Positions 1-8,566 of a stretch of DNA of 64,000 nt are shown here, piece by piece. Made by a program: the position numbers and the translations under genes. Each line of letters begins with the position of its first letter. Position 1 is the first letter of the stretch. Origin of the DNA: Pseudomonas alliivorans (GTDB lineage: Bacteria > Pseudomonadota > Gammaproteobacteria > Pseudomonadales > Pseudomonadaceae); NCBI RefSeq assembly GCF_017826695.1, contig NZ_JAFFZW010000002.1, forward strand, positions 558,001 to 622,000. Direction: 5' to 3'. Under the pieces are notes generated by a model. That model saw only the letters and a program-made list of their open reading frames with translations. It did no database searches and had not been told where the DNA came from.

Positions 1-939
1 GAAAAGGCGCACGAAGGGGTCATCCGGGTCAACGACGAAGTCTGGCAGGACACCAGCAAGAACATCTTTCTGGCACCCCACAAACGCTCCATAGGCTATG
101 TGTTTCAGGAAGCCAGCCTGTTTGCGCACCTGTCCGTCAGGGACAATCTGGAGTTCGGCTTCAAACGGATTGCCCGCAATCGGCGCAGCATTGAGTTACA
201 GCAGGCTACTAAGTTGCTGGGTATCGATCACTTGCTCGACCGACGCCCTGACAAGCTTTCCGGCGGTGAGCGTCAGCGCGTCGGCATCGCCCGTGCGCTG
301 CTGACCAGTCCGCGCCTGATGCTGCTGGATGAACCGCTGTCAGCGCTGGACAGTCGTCGTAAAAGCGAAATCCTCCCCTATCTGGAACGTCTGCACAGGG
401 CGCTGGATATTCCGATGCTCTATGTCAGCCATGCTCAGGACGAAGTGGCGCGTCTGGCCGATCATCTGGTAGTGCTTGAGGCTGGCAGCGTGCTGGCCAG
501 CGGGCCTATCCGGGAAACCCTGGCGCGCCTTGATCTACCGCTGGCCATGGGCGATGACGCAGGTGTCGTGATCGATGGCACGGTAAGCGCCTACGATCCT
601 CACTACCAACTGCTGACCATCACCCTGCCCGACAGCAAGCTCTCGATGCGCGTAGCACATGCCGACATGCAGCCAGGCACGCCGCTGCGCATCAAGGTGC
701 AGGCCCGTGATATCAGCCTCAATCTGCAGCCGGACGATCAGAGCAGCATCCTGAACCGATTACCGGTGACAGTCGTAGAAGAAATGGTTGCCGACAACTC
801 GGCCCATGTAATGGTCCGGCTGGACGCAGGCGGGACGCCATTGTTGGCCCGTATCACCCGTTATTCCTGCGATCATCTGAAACTGCATCGCGGGCAATCG
901 CTTTGGGCGCAGATCAAGGCCGTGGCCGTACTCGCGTAA
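1..939 (+). CDS. modC: Molybdate ABC transporter ATP-binding protein ModC (5' end cut by window)
   Basis: This is the ATPase that drives molybdate import through the ModB permease at the inner membrane. The reading frame is open from base 1, so the N-terminus and Walker A lie outside the window; 312 residues remain. Visible are the Q-loop ([13 protein letters not shown]), the ABC signature [16 protein letters not shown], Walker B with [12 protein letters not shown], and the switch histidine in YVSHAQDE. The last ~75 residues form a molybdate-binding TOBE/Mop-type domain, which separates ModC from other importer ATPases. modA and modB are expected just upstream, off the window. A molybdopterin enzyme at 21.2 kb could be a consumer, which is inference. 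Confidence 0.93.
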   Translation, partial: EKAHEGVIRVNDEVWQDTSKNIFLAPHKRSIGYVFQEASLFAHLSVRDNLEFGFKRIARNRRSIELQQATKLLGIDHLLDRRPDKLSGGERQRVGIARALLTSPRLMLLDEPLSALDSRRKSEILPYLERLHRALDIPMLYVSHAQDEVARLADHLVVLEAGSVLASGPIRETLARLDLPLAMGDDAGVVIDGTVSAYDPHYQLLTITLPDSKLSMRVAHADMQPGTPLRIKVQARDISLNLQPDDQSSILNRLPVTVVEEMVADNSAHVMVRLDAGGTPLLARITRYSCDHLKLHRGQSLWAQIKAVAVLA

Positions 940-1027
940 TGGCGATCGGTCGCACACCAGATGCAAATAAACGGCACCACCGCAAAACGTCGCGGTCAGT
1001 GCTTTTAACTGCCTCTGGAATTCTGCC

Positions 1028-2083
1028 ATGCCTGACTCGACCATCATCAGTCCACTCGCCAGCGACCTGCATTATGTAGACGACAGCCAGCCGGGGTTCT
1101 CGCGCAAGATACTGCGCGGCAAGTTCGCCTACTTCGACACCAAGGGCGAGCGCATCAAGGACGAGTCGGAGATCAAGCGCATCAATGCGCTCGCCGTGCC
1201 GCCCGCCTACGCCGACGTCTGGATCTGCGCCGATCCCAATGGCCATCTGCAAGCAACGGGGCGTGATGCGCGTGGCCGCAAGCAGTACCGCTATCACCCG
1301 CGCTGGCGCGAGATCCGCGATCAGGACAAGTATTCGCGCATGATCGAGTTCGGCCATGCCTTGCCCAAGGTTCGCAAGCAGATCGAGGCACAGCTCGCCC
1401 AGCCAGGCATGGGCAGGGAAAAGGTCATGGCGACGGTGGTTTCATTGCTCGATGCCACGCTGATCCGCATCGGCAACAGCCAGTACGCCAAGGAAAATCG
1501 CTCCTATGGCCTGACCACACTGCGCAACAAGCACGTCGAAGTGAAAGGCGGGCAAATCATGTTCGAGTTTCGCGGCAAGAGTGGCGTCGAGCACAGTGTC
1601 ACGGTAAAAGACCGGCGCCTGGCCAACGTGATCAAACGCTGCATGGAACTGCCCGGCCAGAATCTGTTTCAGTACCTGGACGATGATGGCGTGCGCCATA
1701 CGGTCACGTCTTCGGACATCAATGCTTACCTGCAAAGCCTTACGGGATCGGACTTCACAGCCAAGGACTATAGAACCTGGGCTGCAAGCGCGCTGGCGTT
1801 GGCTACCCTTCAGAAACTGCATTGGGAGCCGGAAGCCGACGCGAAAAAGCACATCGTCGACATGGTCAAGGCCGTTTCGAAACAGCTGGGCAACACCCCC
1901 GCCATCTGCCGCAAGTGCTACATCCATCCAGCGGTGCTCGAGGGCTTTCTGCTCGGCAATCTGGCCAAGCTCCCGCGCCTCAGACAGCGCAAGGGACTGA
2001 GGCTGGAAGAAGTCGCGCTGGCCAGCTACCTGCGCACGCTGGCGGACCGCATCGAGGCTGAGGCCGAGAAGGTCAAAGCCTGA
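1028..2083 (+). CDS. DNA topoisomerase IB (poxvirus/bacterial type)
   Basis: A 351-residue type IB topoisomerase, which relaxes DNA supercoils through a 3'-phosphotyrosine intermediate without ATP. The N-terminal part (about 20-80) carries the bacterial TopIB N-domain with a FAYFDTKGERI-like stretch. The catalytic domain shows IRIGNSQYAKENRSYGLTTLR (about 138-158), then a DYRTWAASA motif (about 244-252). The likely nucleophile tyrosine is in CYIHPAV near residue 298, the usual YIHP context of bacterial TopIB. Length fits the family. It starts 88 bp after modC and is probably a separate gene. Function is family knowledge; the residues are seen directly. Confidence 0.93.
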   Translation: MPDSTIISPLASDLHYVDDSQPGFSRKILRGKFAYFDTKGERIKDESEIKRINALAVPPAYADVWICADPNGHLQATGRDARGRKQYRYHPRWREIRDQDKYSRMIEFGHALPKVRKQIEAQLAQPGMGREKVMATVVSLLDATLIRIGNSQYAKENRSYGLTTLRNKHVEVKGGQIMFEFRGKSGVEHSVTVKDRRLANVIKRCMELPGQNLFQYLDDDGVRHTVTSSDINAYLQSLTGSDFTAKDYRTWAASALALATLQKLHWEPEADAKKHIVDMVKAVSKQLGNTPAICRKCYIHPAVLEGFLLGNLAKLPRLRQRKGLRLEEVALASYLRTLADRIEAEAEKVKA

Positions 2084-2113
2084 TCGCTTTTTGAAACCAC
2101 TCGGCTGTACCGG

Positions 2114-2509
2114 TCACTGCTCTGCCGTGACCGGCAACTCCACGATACTGGCCTGCGCCTCTCTGCCCCCCGTGTCATAGGCATGGGACAGCTCTTCGAT
2201 CGTCGCCACAAGGTGACGCACCGCATGCTGAACCTCCACAAAGATGACATCAGACGAGCCTACTGCGCAGCTCATCCGTTGCACAATGCTCTCCAGTTCA
2301 ACGCCGGCCGCGCGCCTGCCAGTCAACACATACAGAACATCCACCCCCACATTGGCAACCGCAGCCAGGTAATCGGCCCTGGGTACACGCTCACCACTTT
2401 CATACTTTCCCTGTGCATTGGCAGCAACACCTCCGAAGTGTCCGAGTTCACGCTGTAAAAGCCCCAGACGCTTGCGCTCCTGCTTCAATCTCGTGCCTAT
2501 ATCGCTCAT
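2114..2509 (-). CDS. XRE-family helix-turn-helix regulator
   Basis: A 131-residue protein with an N-terminal Cro/CI-type helix-turn-helix (about 8-62: RLKQERKRLGLLQRELG...NAQGKYESGERVPRADYLAAVANVGVDVLYVLTG). A C-terminal region of ~65 residues has no recognised domain. The HTH closely matches the regulator at 33311-33670, including the run AQGKYESG and ADYLAAVA, so the two are paralogues. It faces topoisomerase IB tail to tail, with 30 bp between stop codons. Such proteins often sit in prophage or phage-derived control regions, but no phage structural genes are present. The target is unknown. Confidence 0.85.
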   Translation of the reverse strand: MSDIGTRLKQERKRLGLLQRELGHFGGVAANAQGKYESGERVPRADYLAAVANVGVDVLYVLTGRRAAGVELESIVQRMSCAVGSSDVIFVEVQHAVRHLVATIEELSHAYDTGGREAQASIVELPVTAEQ

Positions 2510-2947
2510 GACCCTGACCGTCCATGCCCGCTGTGAAAATCAGCGCTCAAATCAAATTGTTCATAGATCGCCCGGGGCTGCCCAACCGGATTTACTCGTC
2601 ACCGCAGGGGCATCGCCTTCAGGCTCACGCCTCTCCTCTGATCACGCAGAGACTTTTTTCCTATATCACCTAGAAGATTTCAACTGGCGCTTATCGGATC
2701 GACATCGGTAAACAGACAAAAGTGTCGAAAGATACGCCAGTCCCGTACGGCCAGTTGATGTCCGGTAGCGCCTGGACGACTGCTGCCCTCGCCGCCCTGA
2801 CACCCAGTACGTGGACAGGATTTCGTAGCCCCCTGATTTATCGAAGGATTTTTTTCGACACCCGCGTCACATCCTGTACCCTTCGAAGCGTGTGCGAGCT
2901 TGCTTAGCGATGGCGAGATGTATATATTCCCCGCACTTGGCGCTACC
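2510..2947. other. Intergenic region upstream of tRNA-Leu, no gene seen
   Basis: About 440 bases between the XRE gene and tRNA-Leu. The short open frames here lack a ribosome site and family resemblance. The promoters of the XRE gene (leftward) and tRNA-Leu (rightward) should lie here. I see no strong repeat or palindrome. Confidence 0.5.
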
Positions 2948-3033
2948 GCCCCGATGGCGAAATTGGTAGACGCAAGGGACTTAAAATCCCTCGTCCTTTG
3001 GACGTGCCGGTTCGACCCCGGCTCGGGGCACCA
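2948..3033 (+). tRNA. tRNA-Leu (anticodon TAA)
   Basis: An 86-nt cloverleaf with encoded CCA. The acceptor arms GCCCCGA (2948-2954) and TCGGGGC (3023-3029) pair fully. The anticodon loop CTTAAAA gives TAA at 2982-2984. There is a long variable arm, as expected for leucine, and the T-loop is GGTTCGACCCC. In E. coli this tRNA sits in a glyW-cysT-leuZ cluster behind pgsA; here it is alone. Confidence 0.97.
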
Positions 3034-3041
3034 TTTAAATC

Positions 3042-3077
3042 AAAGGGTTAGGCAGTTTTCTGCCTGACCCTTTTTTG
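3042..3077 (+). terminator. Rho-independent terminator after tRNA-Leu
   Basis: The stem AAAGGGT(T)AGGCAG pairs with CTGCCTGACCCTTT around a TTTT loop and is followed by a T-run. It lies 9 bp after the CCA end of tRNA-Leu. Confidence 0.9.
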
Positions 3078-3181
3078 TTTTTGCTCCGCAATTTTATTTA
3101 GCGCTCCGCAATCTACCTTTTTCTCCCCTCCCCGGCGTCCTGCCGACGAACACCACTCCCCAAACTAGAAATTCTCGATTA

Positions 3182-3197
3182 CTGTATATCCATACAG
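3182..3197 (+). promoter_or_regulatory. LexA (SOS) box upstream of the 133-residue gene
   Basis: CTGTATATCCATACAG matches the gammaproteobacterial LexA consensus CTGT-N8-ACAG with an AT-rich centre. It lies 18 bp before the ATG at 3215, a typical position for repression. A perfect 9-bp inverted repeat, ATTCTCGAT (3171-3179) and ATCGAGAAT (3200-3208), encloses it. The motif is seen directly; SOS control is inferred. Confidence 0.8.
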
Positions 3198-3214
3198 ACA
3201 TCGAGAATACAGTC

Positions 3215-3616
3215 ATGGACACAGATATCGCCGACGATTGGGCTTACAACCCGACTGAAGAACAAATGATCCGGCAGCGTGCCCATATCGTGAATGAGGA
3301 AAACCGATTATTACGCGCCGAAGTAAGTCGATATCGCCAGCACCTGGCCAAGATGATCGACATGCACAACACCGTCTCGGCCGAGCGGGAAAAGCTTTCG
3401 ACGAAGCTCAGGGCAGCAGACAGCCGGATAGCCGATCTGTTGAGAGGTGCCTCTGACTCATGGAATCGGATCGATTCGCTTGAACGCGTTATCGACCATC
3501 ACAGACAGTTGCTCCGGGCTGCCGATATCAGCCCTGAAAAATGGGGAGAAAACCCTTCAGGCTGTGCCGAACCCGAGAGTGATGCCCATCATTCGCTCAG
3601 GGCCGTTCAGCACTGA
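3215..3616 (+). CDS. Small coiled-coil protein, probably SOS-inducible
   Basis: A 133-residue acidic/basic mixed protein of unknown function. Residues about 20-110 are rich in Glu, Arg, Leu and Gln with heptad spacing, suggesting a long coiled coil (REKLSTKLRAADSRIADLL, DSLERVIDHHRQLLRAA). There is no signal peptide or membrane segment. The gene is monocistronic, between tRNA-Leu with its terminator and a MarR gene. A LexA box sits 18 bp upstream, so expression is probably induced by DNA damage. I do not recognise the family and propose no biochemical role. It could be a mobile-element cargo gene delivered next to the tRNA, but I see no integrase or attachment repeats. Confidence 0.75.
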   Translation: MDTDIADDWAYNPTEEQMIRQRAHIVNEENRLLRAEVSRYRQHLAKMIDMHNTVSAEREKLSTKLRAADSRIADLLRGASDSWNRIDSLERVIDHHRQLLRAADISPEKWGENPSGCAEPESDAHHSLRAVQH

Positions 3617-3770
3617 TCCTGCCCTCACCGCCCCGGCGGCATCACGTCGGGGCGATACACTGGCAACCTGATGCGTGATCGCATTCGTGGGCTCACGAAA
3701 TCGCAAAACCCCGACCCTCCCTACTGTCAGCCAGACCCATGGTTTGCTCTTCCGCGCCAAACCCGCTAAA

Positions 3771-3805
3771 TTATCTAGCACACTACATAATAGCCAGCTA
3801 GATAA
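3771..3805. promoter_or_regulatory. Probable MarR operator (inverted repeat)
   Basis: TTATCTAGC (3771-3779) and GCTAGATAA (3797-3805) form a perfect 9-bp inverted repeat with a 17-bp spacer. The right arm touches the ATG of the MarR gene at 3806. MarR proteins commonly repress their own gene from such palindromes, so autoregulation is the likely role. Confidence 0.65.
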
Positions 3806-4255
3806 ATGCCTGATCAAAACGATACCCCCGACCGCCGTGAAGTCGGCCAGCAACTGTCTTTCGCGCTTTACAGCGCAGCAAACCGGATGGCGCGACTCCA
3901 CAAGCCCCTGCTGGAGCCCTTTGGCCTGACATTCCCCCAGTATCTCGTGATGCTTGAGCTTTTCCGTGCAGAGCCCCGCGCTGTGGGTGACCTTGGCACG
4001 AAGCTGGGCATGGACACCGGCACCATTACGCCGCTGTTGAAGAGGCTTGAGGTTCTGGGCGTAGTCACTCGAACCCGTGATCGAACCGATGAACGCCGGG
4101 TGCTCGTGGCGCTTTCTGCCGCAGGCGAGGCGCTGCGGCATGAGCTTTGGGGCATTACCGAGAAGATCGAATCAGCGTGTCAGCTCACTGCCGAGGGTTT
4201 GCTTGACCTTCGCGACACGCTTAACGCATTCGCACACCCAGCCAAATCACAGTAG
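3806..4255 (+). CDS. MarR-family transcriptional regulator (OhrR-like)
   Basis: A 149-residue winged-helix repressor. The N-terminus QQLSFALYSAANRM, the LTFPQYLVMLELF helix, the recognition region LGTKLGMDTGTITPLLKRLE and the wing RTRDRTDERRVLVALS match MarR/OhrR proteins. OhrR proteins sense organic peroxide through a cysteine near residue 15-20 of the core. I see no cysteine there; the only Cys is near the C-terminus, so peroxide sensing is doubtful. A perfect inverted repeat abuts the start codon. The downstream reductase begins 13 bp after the stop and is probably the regulated partner in one transcript. Confidence 0.88.
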   Translation: MPDQNDTPDRREVGQQLSFALYSAANRMARLHKPLLEPFGLTFPQYLVMLELFRAEPRAVGDLGTKLGMDTGTITPLLKRLEVLGVVTRTRDRTDERRVLVALSAAGEALRHELWGITEKIESACQLTAEGLLDLRDTLNAFAHPAKSQ

Positions 4256-4268
4256 GGAGTTGATCCAA

Positions 4269-5003
4269 ATGAAAATCGGAATTATCGGCGCAGGCAACAT
4301 TGGCTCTACCCTCGCCCGCAAACTCGCAGCGTGCGGCCATGACGTCAAACTGGCGAACTCCAAAGACCCCAAGAGCATTCAAGCGCTAGCCGACGAGCTC
4401 GGCGCACGCGCCGTGGCCAAGGAAGGCGCGGTGGCGGATGTTGACGTCGTCATTCTCTCGATACCTTTTGCAAAATACCCGGACCTTCGGGACACATTGA
4501 GCAAAGCCTGCGAGTCAACCGTCGTGATTGATACGTCCAACTACTACCCTGTTCGTGATGGAGCGATCAAGGAAATCGACGACGGCAAAGCCGAGAGCGT
4601 CTGGATCAGCGAGCAGATCGGCCGTCCCGTCGTCAAGGCATGGAACGCGGTGCTTGCAGCGACACTGGTTGAACAGGGCAAACCCGCAGGATCTTCTTCA
4701 CGTATTGCCTTGCCTGTAGCGGGCGATAACGTGATTGCGGTGGCCATTGCGCAGAGACTTGTAGAAGATACGGGCTTCGATGCGCTGGCCACGGGTGGTC
4801 TCGAAGGCTCATGGCGTCAGCAACCAGGCACACCGGCCTACTGCACCGAATTGACGTTGCCGGAATTGACGTCGGCCGTGAACGCAGCAGACAAGGCACG
4901 TATGGCGCAAAACCGAAATGCATTGTTTGACCGGTTCACGGCCTCCTGGGGCCAACTTACACGCGAGCAAATGGTCGCTTCGAATCGTGCAATGACGGCG
5001 TGA
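4269..5003 (+). CDS. NADPH-dependent F420-reductase-like Rossmann oxidoreductase
   Basis: A 244-residue protein. I chose the start at 4269 because the Rossmann fold begins at once (MKIGIIGAGNIGSTLARKLA) after the ribosome site GGAG; a longer frame upstream overlaps the MarR gene. The dinucleotide motif GxGxxG is followed by the LANSKDPKS loop, which suits NADP(H) binding as in F420H2:NADP oxidoreductase relatives. Most such proteins in bacteria without F420 are uncharacterised reductases. It is co-directional with the MarR regulator 13 bp upstream, so it is likely induced by that regulator's ligand. The substrate is unknown. Confidence 0.82.
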   Translation: MKIGIIGAGNIGSTLARKLAACGHDVKLANSKDPKSIQALADELGARAVAKEGAVADVDVVILSIPFAKYPDLRDTLSKACESTVVIDTSNYYPVRDGAIKEIDDGKAESVWISEQIGRPVVKAWNAVLAATLVEQGKPAGSSSRIALPVAGDNVIAVAIAQRLVEDTGFDALATGGLEGSWRQQPGTPAYCTELTLPELTSAVNAADKARMAQNRNALFDRFTASWGQLTREQMVASNRAMTA

Positions 5004-5043
5004 CGAACGGCTTGTTTGCCCTCAGCTCACGAGGTACGCAACG

Positions 5044-5283
5044 ATGAAACTCGACGAGATGGCCATCGTGCCCGCCATAAAATTCCAGGCGGCAGAAATC
5101 GTGCAACGAATTGAATTCGCTGACGGCCTGCTGGAACTGGCGACGGCAGGTGGTGTGGGCGAAGGTTTTTTAATGGGCCTGGCCTGTATCGAGGCATTGC
5201 CGGCGCAGGATATCGAAGCACTTGAAGATCTGTTCAGTCAGGTCATGACACGCAAGATGACTGAAGCCCGTAAACAGTCGTAA
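5044..5283 (+). CDS. Small hypothetical protein (79 aa)
   Basis: A 79-residue soluble protein starting MKLDEMAIVPAIKFQAAEIV, with a possible ribosome site (GAGG) 10 bp upstream. It contains a short hydrophobic helix (GVGEGFLMGLACIEAL) and a charged C-terminus. No family is recognised. It lies 40 bp after the reductase gene and could be its third cistron. A GC hairpin follows the stop. It may be real because the frame, the ribosome site and the hairpin agree, but function cannot be assigned. Confidence 0.6.
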   Translation: MKLDEMAIVPAIKFQAAEIVQRIEFADGLLELATAGGVGEGFLMGLACIEALPAQDIEALEDLFSQVMTRKMTEARKQS

Positions 5284-5298
5284 ACAGCACTTCGCAAC

Positions 5299-5320
5299 AG
5301 CCCCCGCCTGGGCGGGGGCT
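5299..5320 (+). terminator. GC hairpin after the small gene
   Basis: AGCCCCCGCC and GGCGGGGGCT form a perfect 10-bp stem with a 2-base centre. There is no T-run after it, so termination would be weak or rely on other factors. Confidence 0.55.
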
Positions 5321-5338
5321 GGCACTCGATCCAGTACT

Positions 5339-5539
5339 TCAGGCACCGCTGCCCAGCGACGGAACCTCTGTTTCGTCGACCGGAGGATTGACCGGCATGT
5401 CCGGGTCGTCACTCAGGTCGTCTCGAGAACTGTCCTCGTCGTCAGGACGGTCACTTTCTGTGTCTGGATATGCCTCCTCATCACCGGGCTCTGCCGGACC
5501 GGGATAAGCGTTTTCAGGTCCGTTGTCGTCAATACTCAT
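5339..5539 (-). CDS. Very acidic small hypothetical protein (66 aa)
   Basis: A 66-residue protein dominated by Asp, Glu and Pro (DTESDRPDDEDSSRDDLSDD), probably disordered. Two ATGs lie in tandem. I chose the inner one because GAGGAA is 7 bp from it and only 4 bp from the outer one. There are no membrane segments or signal peptide. It is convergent with the 5044 gene. Function unknown. Confidence 0.6.
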   Translation of the reverse strand: MSIDDNGPENAYPGPAEPGDEEAYPDTESDRPDDEDSSRDDLSDDPDMPVNPPVDETEVPSLGSGA

Positions 5540-5783
5540 CATCAGTTCCTCAATCCGCGTTGCAGTTATCTGCGTGACAGTTGAGAGAATCGCGCAGCCG
5601 GAAGTGTCTGAAATCAGACAAGCGGAACGAAAACGGCGACTCGGGTCCGCTCGTCAGATTTGACGCAGACCGTGGCGCTGCATGGCTCGCGGCTTGCAAT
5701 GAGGATTATAACAGCGCCGGAACGATGTATTTCTGACGTGTCAGCCCCCCTTGGAACGCCGATCAGTTATCAGGAGATACACC

Positions 5784-5990
5784 GTGTCAACTCTCAGTGA
5801 AATCGCAGCGAACCACGCGAGGCACTTATCGGCACTGGAGGCTGAGTCGGCTCGATTGAACGCGCCCTGCACACTGGTTTTACAGGTGTTTGAAGCGCCG
5901 ACATTTCTTGTCATCGAGCAAATGCCGCCGCACACCATCGCGGCCATCCATGAAGGCATTCAGAGCCAGACGAACACCTGTTCACTCTGA
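5784..5990 (+). CDS. Small hypothetical protein with GTG start (68 aa)
   Basis: An AGGAGA ribosome site lies 6 bp before the GTG at 5784, which decides the start over an upstream in-frame ATG at 5751. The product begins MSTLSEIAANHARHLSALEA. It has a short helical region followed by a mixed segment (LVLQVFEAPTFLVIEQMPP). No family is recognised. It may share a transcript with the gene at 6128. Confidence 0.55.
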   Translation: MSTLSEIAANHARHLSALEAESARLNAPCTLVLQVFEAPTFLVIEQMPPHTIAAIHEGIQSQTNTCSL

Positions 5991-6127
5991 GCCTGAAAAC
6001 CCTGGTGGGCACCAGACGTCCGGCGCTGACTGCTCGCGTGGGCAAGCATTCACCGACGAACTGCGCACACTATTTTTTCAAGTCCGCCGATAGAGGTATC
6101 GGTCGATATTTTCAAGGAGAGAAACAC

Positions 6128-6397
6128 ATGCTTTTCACGGACACCCAGATCAGCCAGGCACTCGAAATCTTCATCCGTCGCAATGAACAGCTTCAGCAGG
6201 AACTGGCCAACTTCAATCGTCATCCCGGCGGCCTGTTCATCAGCGAACGTCGTGCGGAACACGCACGCTCTGCGTTCCTGCGGGCAGCACAGGAACGCGA
6301 TACGACCCCTCATGATTTCGCCTTGAGGCTTCTGGCCCGCACGCCCTCGGAACTTGAGCAATTGCGCGAAGAGCGTCGGATGCGGGTGGCGGGTTGA
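6128..6397 (+). CDS. Small hypothetical protein (89 aa)
   Basis: An 89-residue, mostly helical, arginine- and glutamate-rich protein (MLFTDTQISQALEIFIRRNE, then LARTPSELEQLREERRMRV). A strong ribosome site, AAGGAGAG, sits 6 bp before the ATG. The frame extends upstream, but the ribosome site favours this start. There are no cysteines or membrane segments. Function unknown. Confidence 0.6.
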   Translation: MLFTDTQISQALEIFIRRNEQLQQELANFNRHPGGLFISERRAEHARSAFLRAAQERDTTPHDFALRLLARTPSELEQLREERRMRVAG

Positions 6398-6646
6398 GTC
6401 AGGGCCGGGACGCTGTCTGGCCGAAGTCGACTTCAAAAGTCTGATAGAACGCACCATCGTTGAGGCACGCGATGAATTATTTTCGCCCCGTTCTTGACAT
6501 GCCATTCGAACCAGTACAGAATTGCGTCCATTCCCGACTGGGGAATTGAAAAAAACCCTTTAGATTCAATGGGTTGGAAGACAAAGAAAATGTTCTTCCG
6601 AAAAGTTTACAACGTTTGATGCAGCAGTAACGCATCGGATGTTTGA

Positions 6647-6720
6647 GGCCGAGTAGCAAAATGGTTATGCAGCGGATTGCAAATCCGCCTACGCCGGTTC
6701 GATTCCGACCTCGGCCTCCA
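6647..6720 (+). tRNA. tRNA-Cys (anticodon GCA)
   Basis: A 74-nt cloverleaf with encoded CCA. The acceptor arms GGCCGAG and CTCGGCC pair fully, and the discriminator base U is typical of cysteine. The anticodon loop TTGCAAA gives GCA at 6679-6681. It is separated from tRNA-Leu by 3.6 kb and from tRNA-Gly by 23 kb. Confidence 0.97.
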
Positions 6721-6727
6721 CTCTTGA

Positions 6728-6760
6728 AAACCCCGTCAGTTTCGACTGACGGGGTTTTTT
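6728..6760 (+). terminator. Rho-independent terminator after tRNA-Cys
   Basis: AACCCCGTCAG pairs with CTGACGGGGTT around a TTTCGA loop, followed by a T-run. It is 8 bp past the CCA end. Confidence 0.92.
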
Positions 6761-6844
6761 ATTGCCTGGCAGAAAATGCGTTGCGTCGCGCACGGGGCAT
6801 GGACGCGACCAGTCTGCACCTGGTCGTGCTCATGCCCTGCTTCA

Positions 6845-8566
6845 TCAGCGCTGCAACGGCTCGTAAGGTTGGAAGAAGCCGCTGCCTACCCATTTCGGTG
6901 TCTTTTCAGCGGTCAGGGGTTCCGAGCGCTGGTAACTGTTGGCGCGTTTCGAATAGCCCTTGTGGTCGTACTCGGCCATGTACGGATACGGGAACACCTT
7001 GCGTGTGCGGCCGCGGTTGGAAATGTCTTCCCTGGTCATGAACGTCGGCAGGCTGGCCGCAAAGACCTTATCAACCGGCACCGGCTGATATTGACGGGCA
7101 ACGATGGCATCTGGCGCCTGACCTTTTTCCACCCAGGCCATGATCGGCGTCAGCAGGTCCACCTCGCTCGGCCCCTCTCCACGGCCGCAATGGTAGACAC
7201 CGGGCAGCATGTACAGCCGGGTGAAGGATTCGGTGCGGGCCTTGCCCATGTGTGCCTCGACCGCCTCGTGGTAGGCCAGTGTGTTCAGGGGCGAGACCTG
7301 AGGATCAGCCCAGCCGTGCCAGAGAATGAGCTTGCCACCACGGCTGGCGAAAGGAGCAAGATCGGGATTGGTCGCGTCATAAAGCGCGTGCAACGGGCGC
7401 AGGCGTTCGAAGGTGCTTTTGTCGAAGCGTAGTTCGACCAGCTTGAAGTCCGCCGCAGGGTTGTTTTCGAACACCAGACTGCGAATGGACTGTTCGGCGA
7501 TCTGTTGACTGACGTTAGGCTGATCGGCAGAAAGGGGTACAAACAGCCCCGCCCAAGCCAGTTCCGATCCGGGTTGCGGACCGCCCACGATCAGCCGCTC
7601 TCCACTGACCGGATCTTTCGGACCATCGTAAATGCGCCGTGCGGCCTCCACTTCCTGCGCCGTGAGGCACTTGGCGGTGTCGGCAGATACTTTGCACTGC
7701 ACCACCGAGGGGTCGAAACGGCAGAGCCTGGGGTCGGAGATCAGACCATCGATCTGTCCATCCAGCACATCGCACTGGGTCAGCACAGCCTTGTGCAGAA
7801 TCGGCAGGCGAGACGCGAGGATGATCGGTTTGCCATCAGGACCTGTGTTGGCGCGCGCCATCCATCCATGAAAAAACACTTTCTGCACCTGAAAATTCAG
7901 CGCAGCGGCGCCCGCAATGATCCCATTGAAGTCTTCCGGGTAACGCTGAGCTTCGATCAGCGCTTCACGGCCACCGTCCGAACAGCCAGTGAAATACGTG
8001 TACTCGGCCTTGCGGCCATAAAACGCGTGGATCAGCTTCTTCGACGCAAGCGCCGTGAGATGCACGCCGCGATGAGCGAAGTCTGCACGCTTCTGCGGAT
8101 CGTCACCAAACGTGGTGTCTACCGTCTTGTGCCCCATGTCGGTGGACGCCACGGCGAACGCGCCCGTCTTGAGCGGTTTGCAACTGTCGGCGACGCCCGG
8201 TCTTGAATCACTGTGACCACAAAAGCCGCCGCAGCCGACTTGCAGATAACGCTGCGCCCAAGTGGCAGTCGGCAGTTCCAGCTTGAAACCAATTTGCGGT
8301 GCCAGCAGGCCTTCCACGGCGCACACCGCCACGCCATCACGGCTGGATTCGCTGGCTGACACCACACGGCTGCCGGCCCCGCCGATCTCACTCAGATCGG
8401 TCTGGGTCAGCGCAGCGCAGGCAGTAACCGGTTTGACAACCGGCAGTTGGGCAAGGTTATCGGCCACATTCGAAGACGGCGTCCTGGCCAGCGCCGGGGT
8501 CAGCGGAAATAGGGAGATGACCAATAGCGCAAACACGCTGGAACGACTCGGCATCGTCGGTTTCAT
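6845..8566 (-). CDS. Exported tannase/feruloyl-esterase-family alpha/beta hydrolase
   Basis: A 573-residue protein of the tannase family, which hydrolyses galloyl or feruloyl esters of plant phenolics. The N-terminus has a signal peptide (about 1-28, hydrophobic FALLVISLFPLTPALA), so the product is periplasmic or secreted. The nucleophile serine is in TGCSDGGREA near residue 195, matching the family GCSxGG pattern. The C-terminal half has the family's LILWHGWADPQVSP (Asp) and LPGVYHCGRGEGPS (His) triad motifs. Paired family cysteines are visible around both ends of the core. A good ribosome site (AGGAG) precedes the start at 8566. The exact ester is unknown. Confidence 0.9.
   Translation of the reverse strand: MKPTMPSRSSVFALLVISLFPLTPALARTPSSNVADNLAQLPVVKPVTACAALTQTDLSEIGGAGSRVVSASESSRDGVAVCAVEGLLAPQIGFKLELPTATWAQRYLQVGCGGFCGHSDSRPGVADSCKPLKTGAFAVASTDMGHKTVDTTFGDDPQKRADFAHRGVHLTALASKKLIHAFYGRKAEYTYFTGCSDGGREALIEAQRYPEDFNGIIAGAAALNFQVQKVFFHGWMARANTGPDGKPIILASRLPILHKAVLTQCDVLDGQIDGLISDPRLCRFDPSVVQCKVSADTAKCLTAQEVEAARRIYDGPKDPVSGERLIVGGPQPGSELAWAGLFVPLSADQPNVSQQIAEQSIRSLVFENNPAADFKLVELRFDKSTFERLRPLHALYDATNPDLAPFASRGGKLILWHGWADPQVSPLNTLAYHEAVEAHMGKARTESFTRLYMLPGVYHCGRGEGPSEVDLLTPIMAWVEKGQAPDAIVARQYQPVPVDKVFAASLPTFMTREDISNRGRTRKVFPYPYMAEYDHKGYSKRANSYQRSEPLTAEKTPKWVGSGFFQPYEPLQR

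Noticed and set aside
2948..3616. A genomic island inserted at tRNA-Leu
   Set aside because: The position is suggestive, but I see no integrase, no direct repeat of the tRNA end and no second attachment site in the window.
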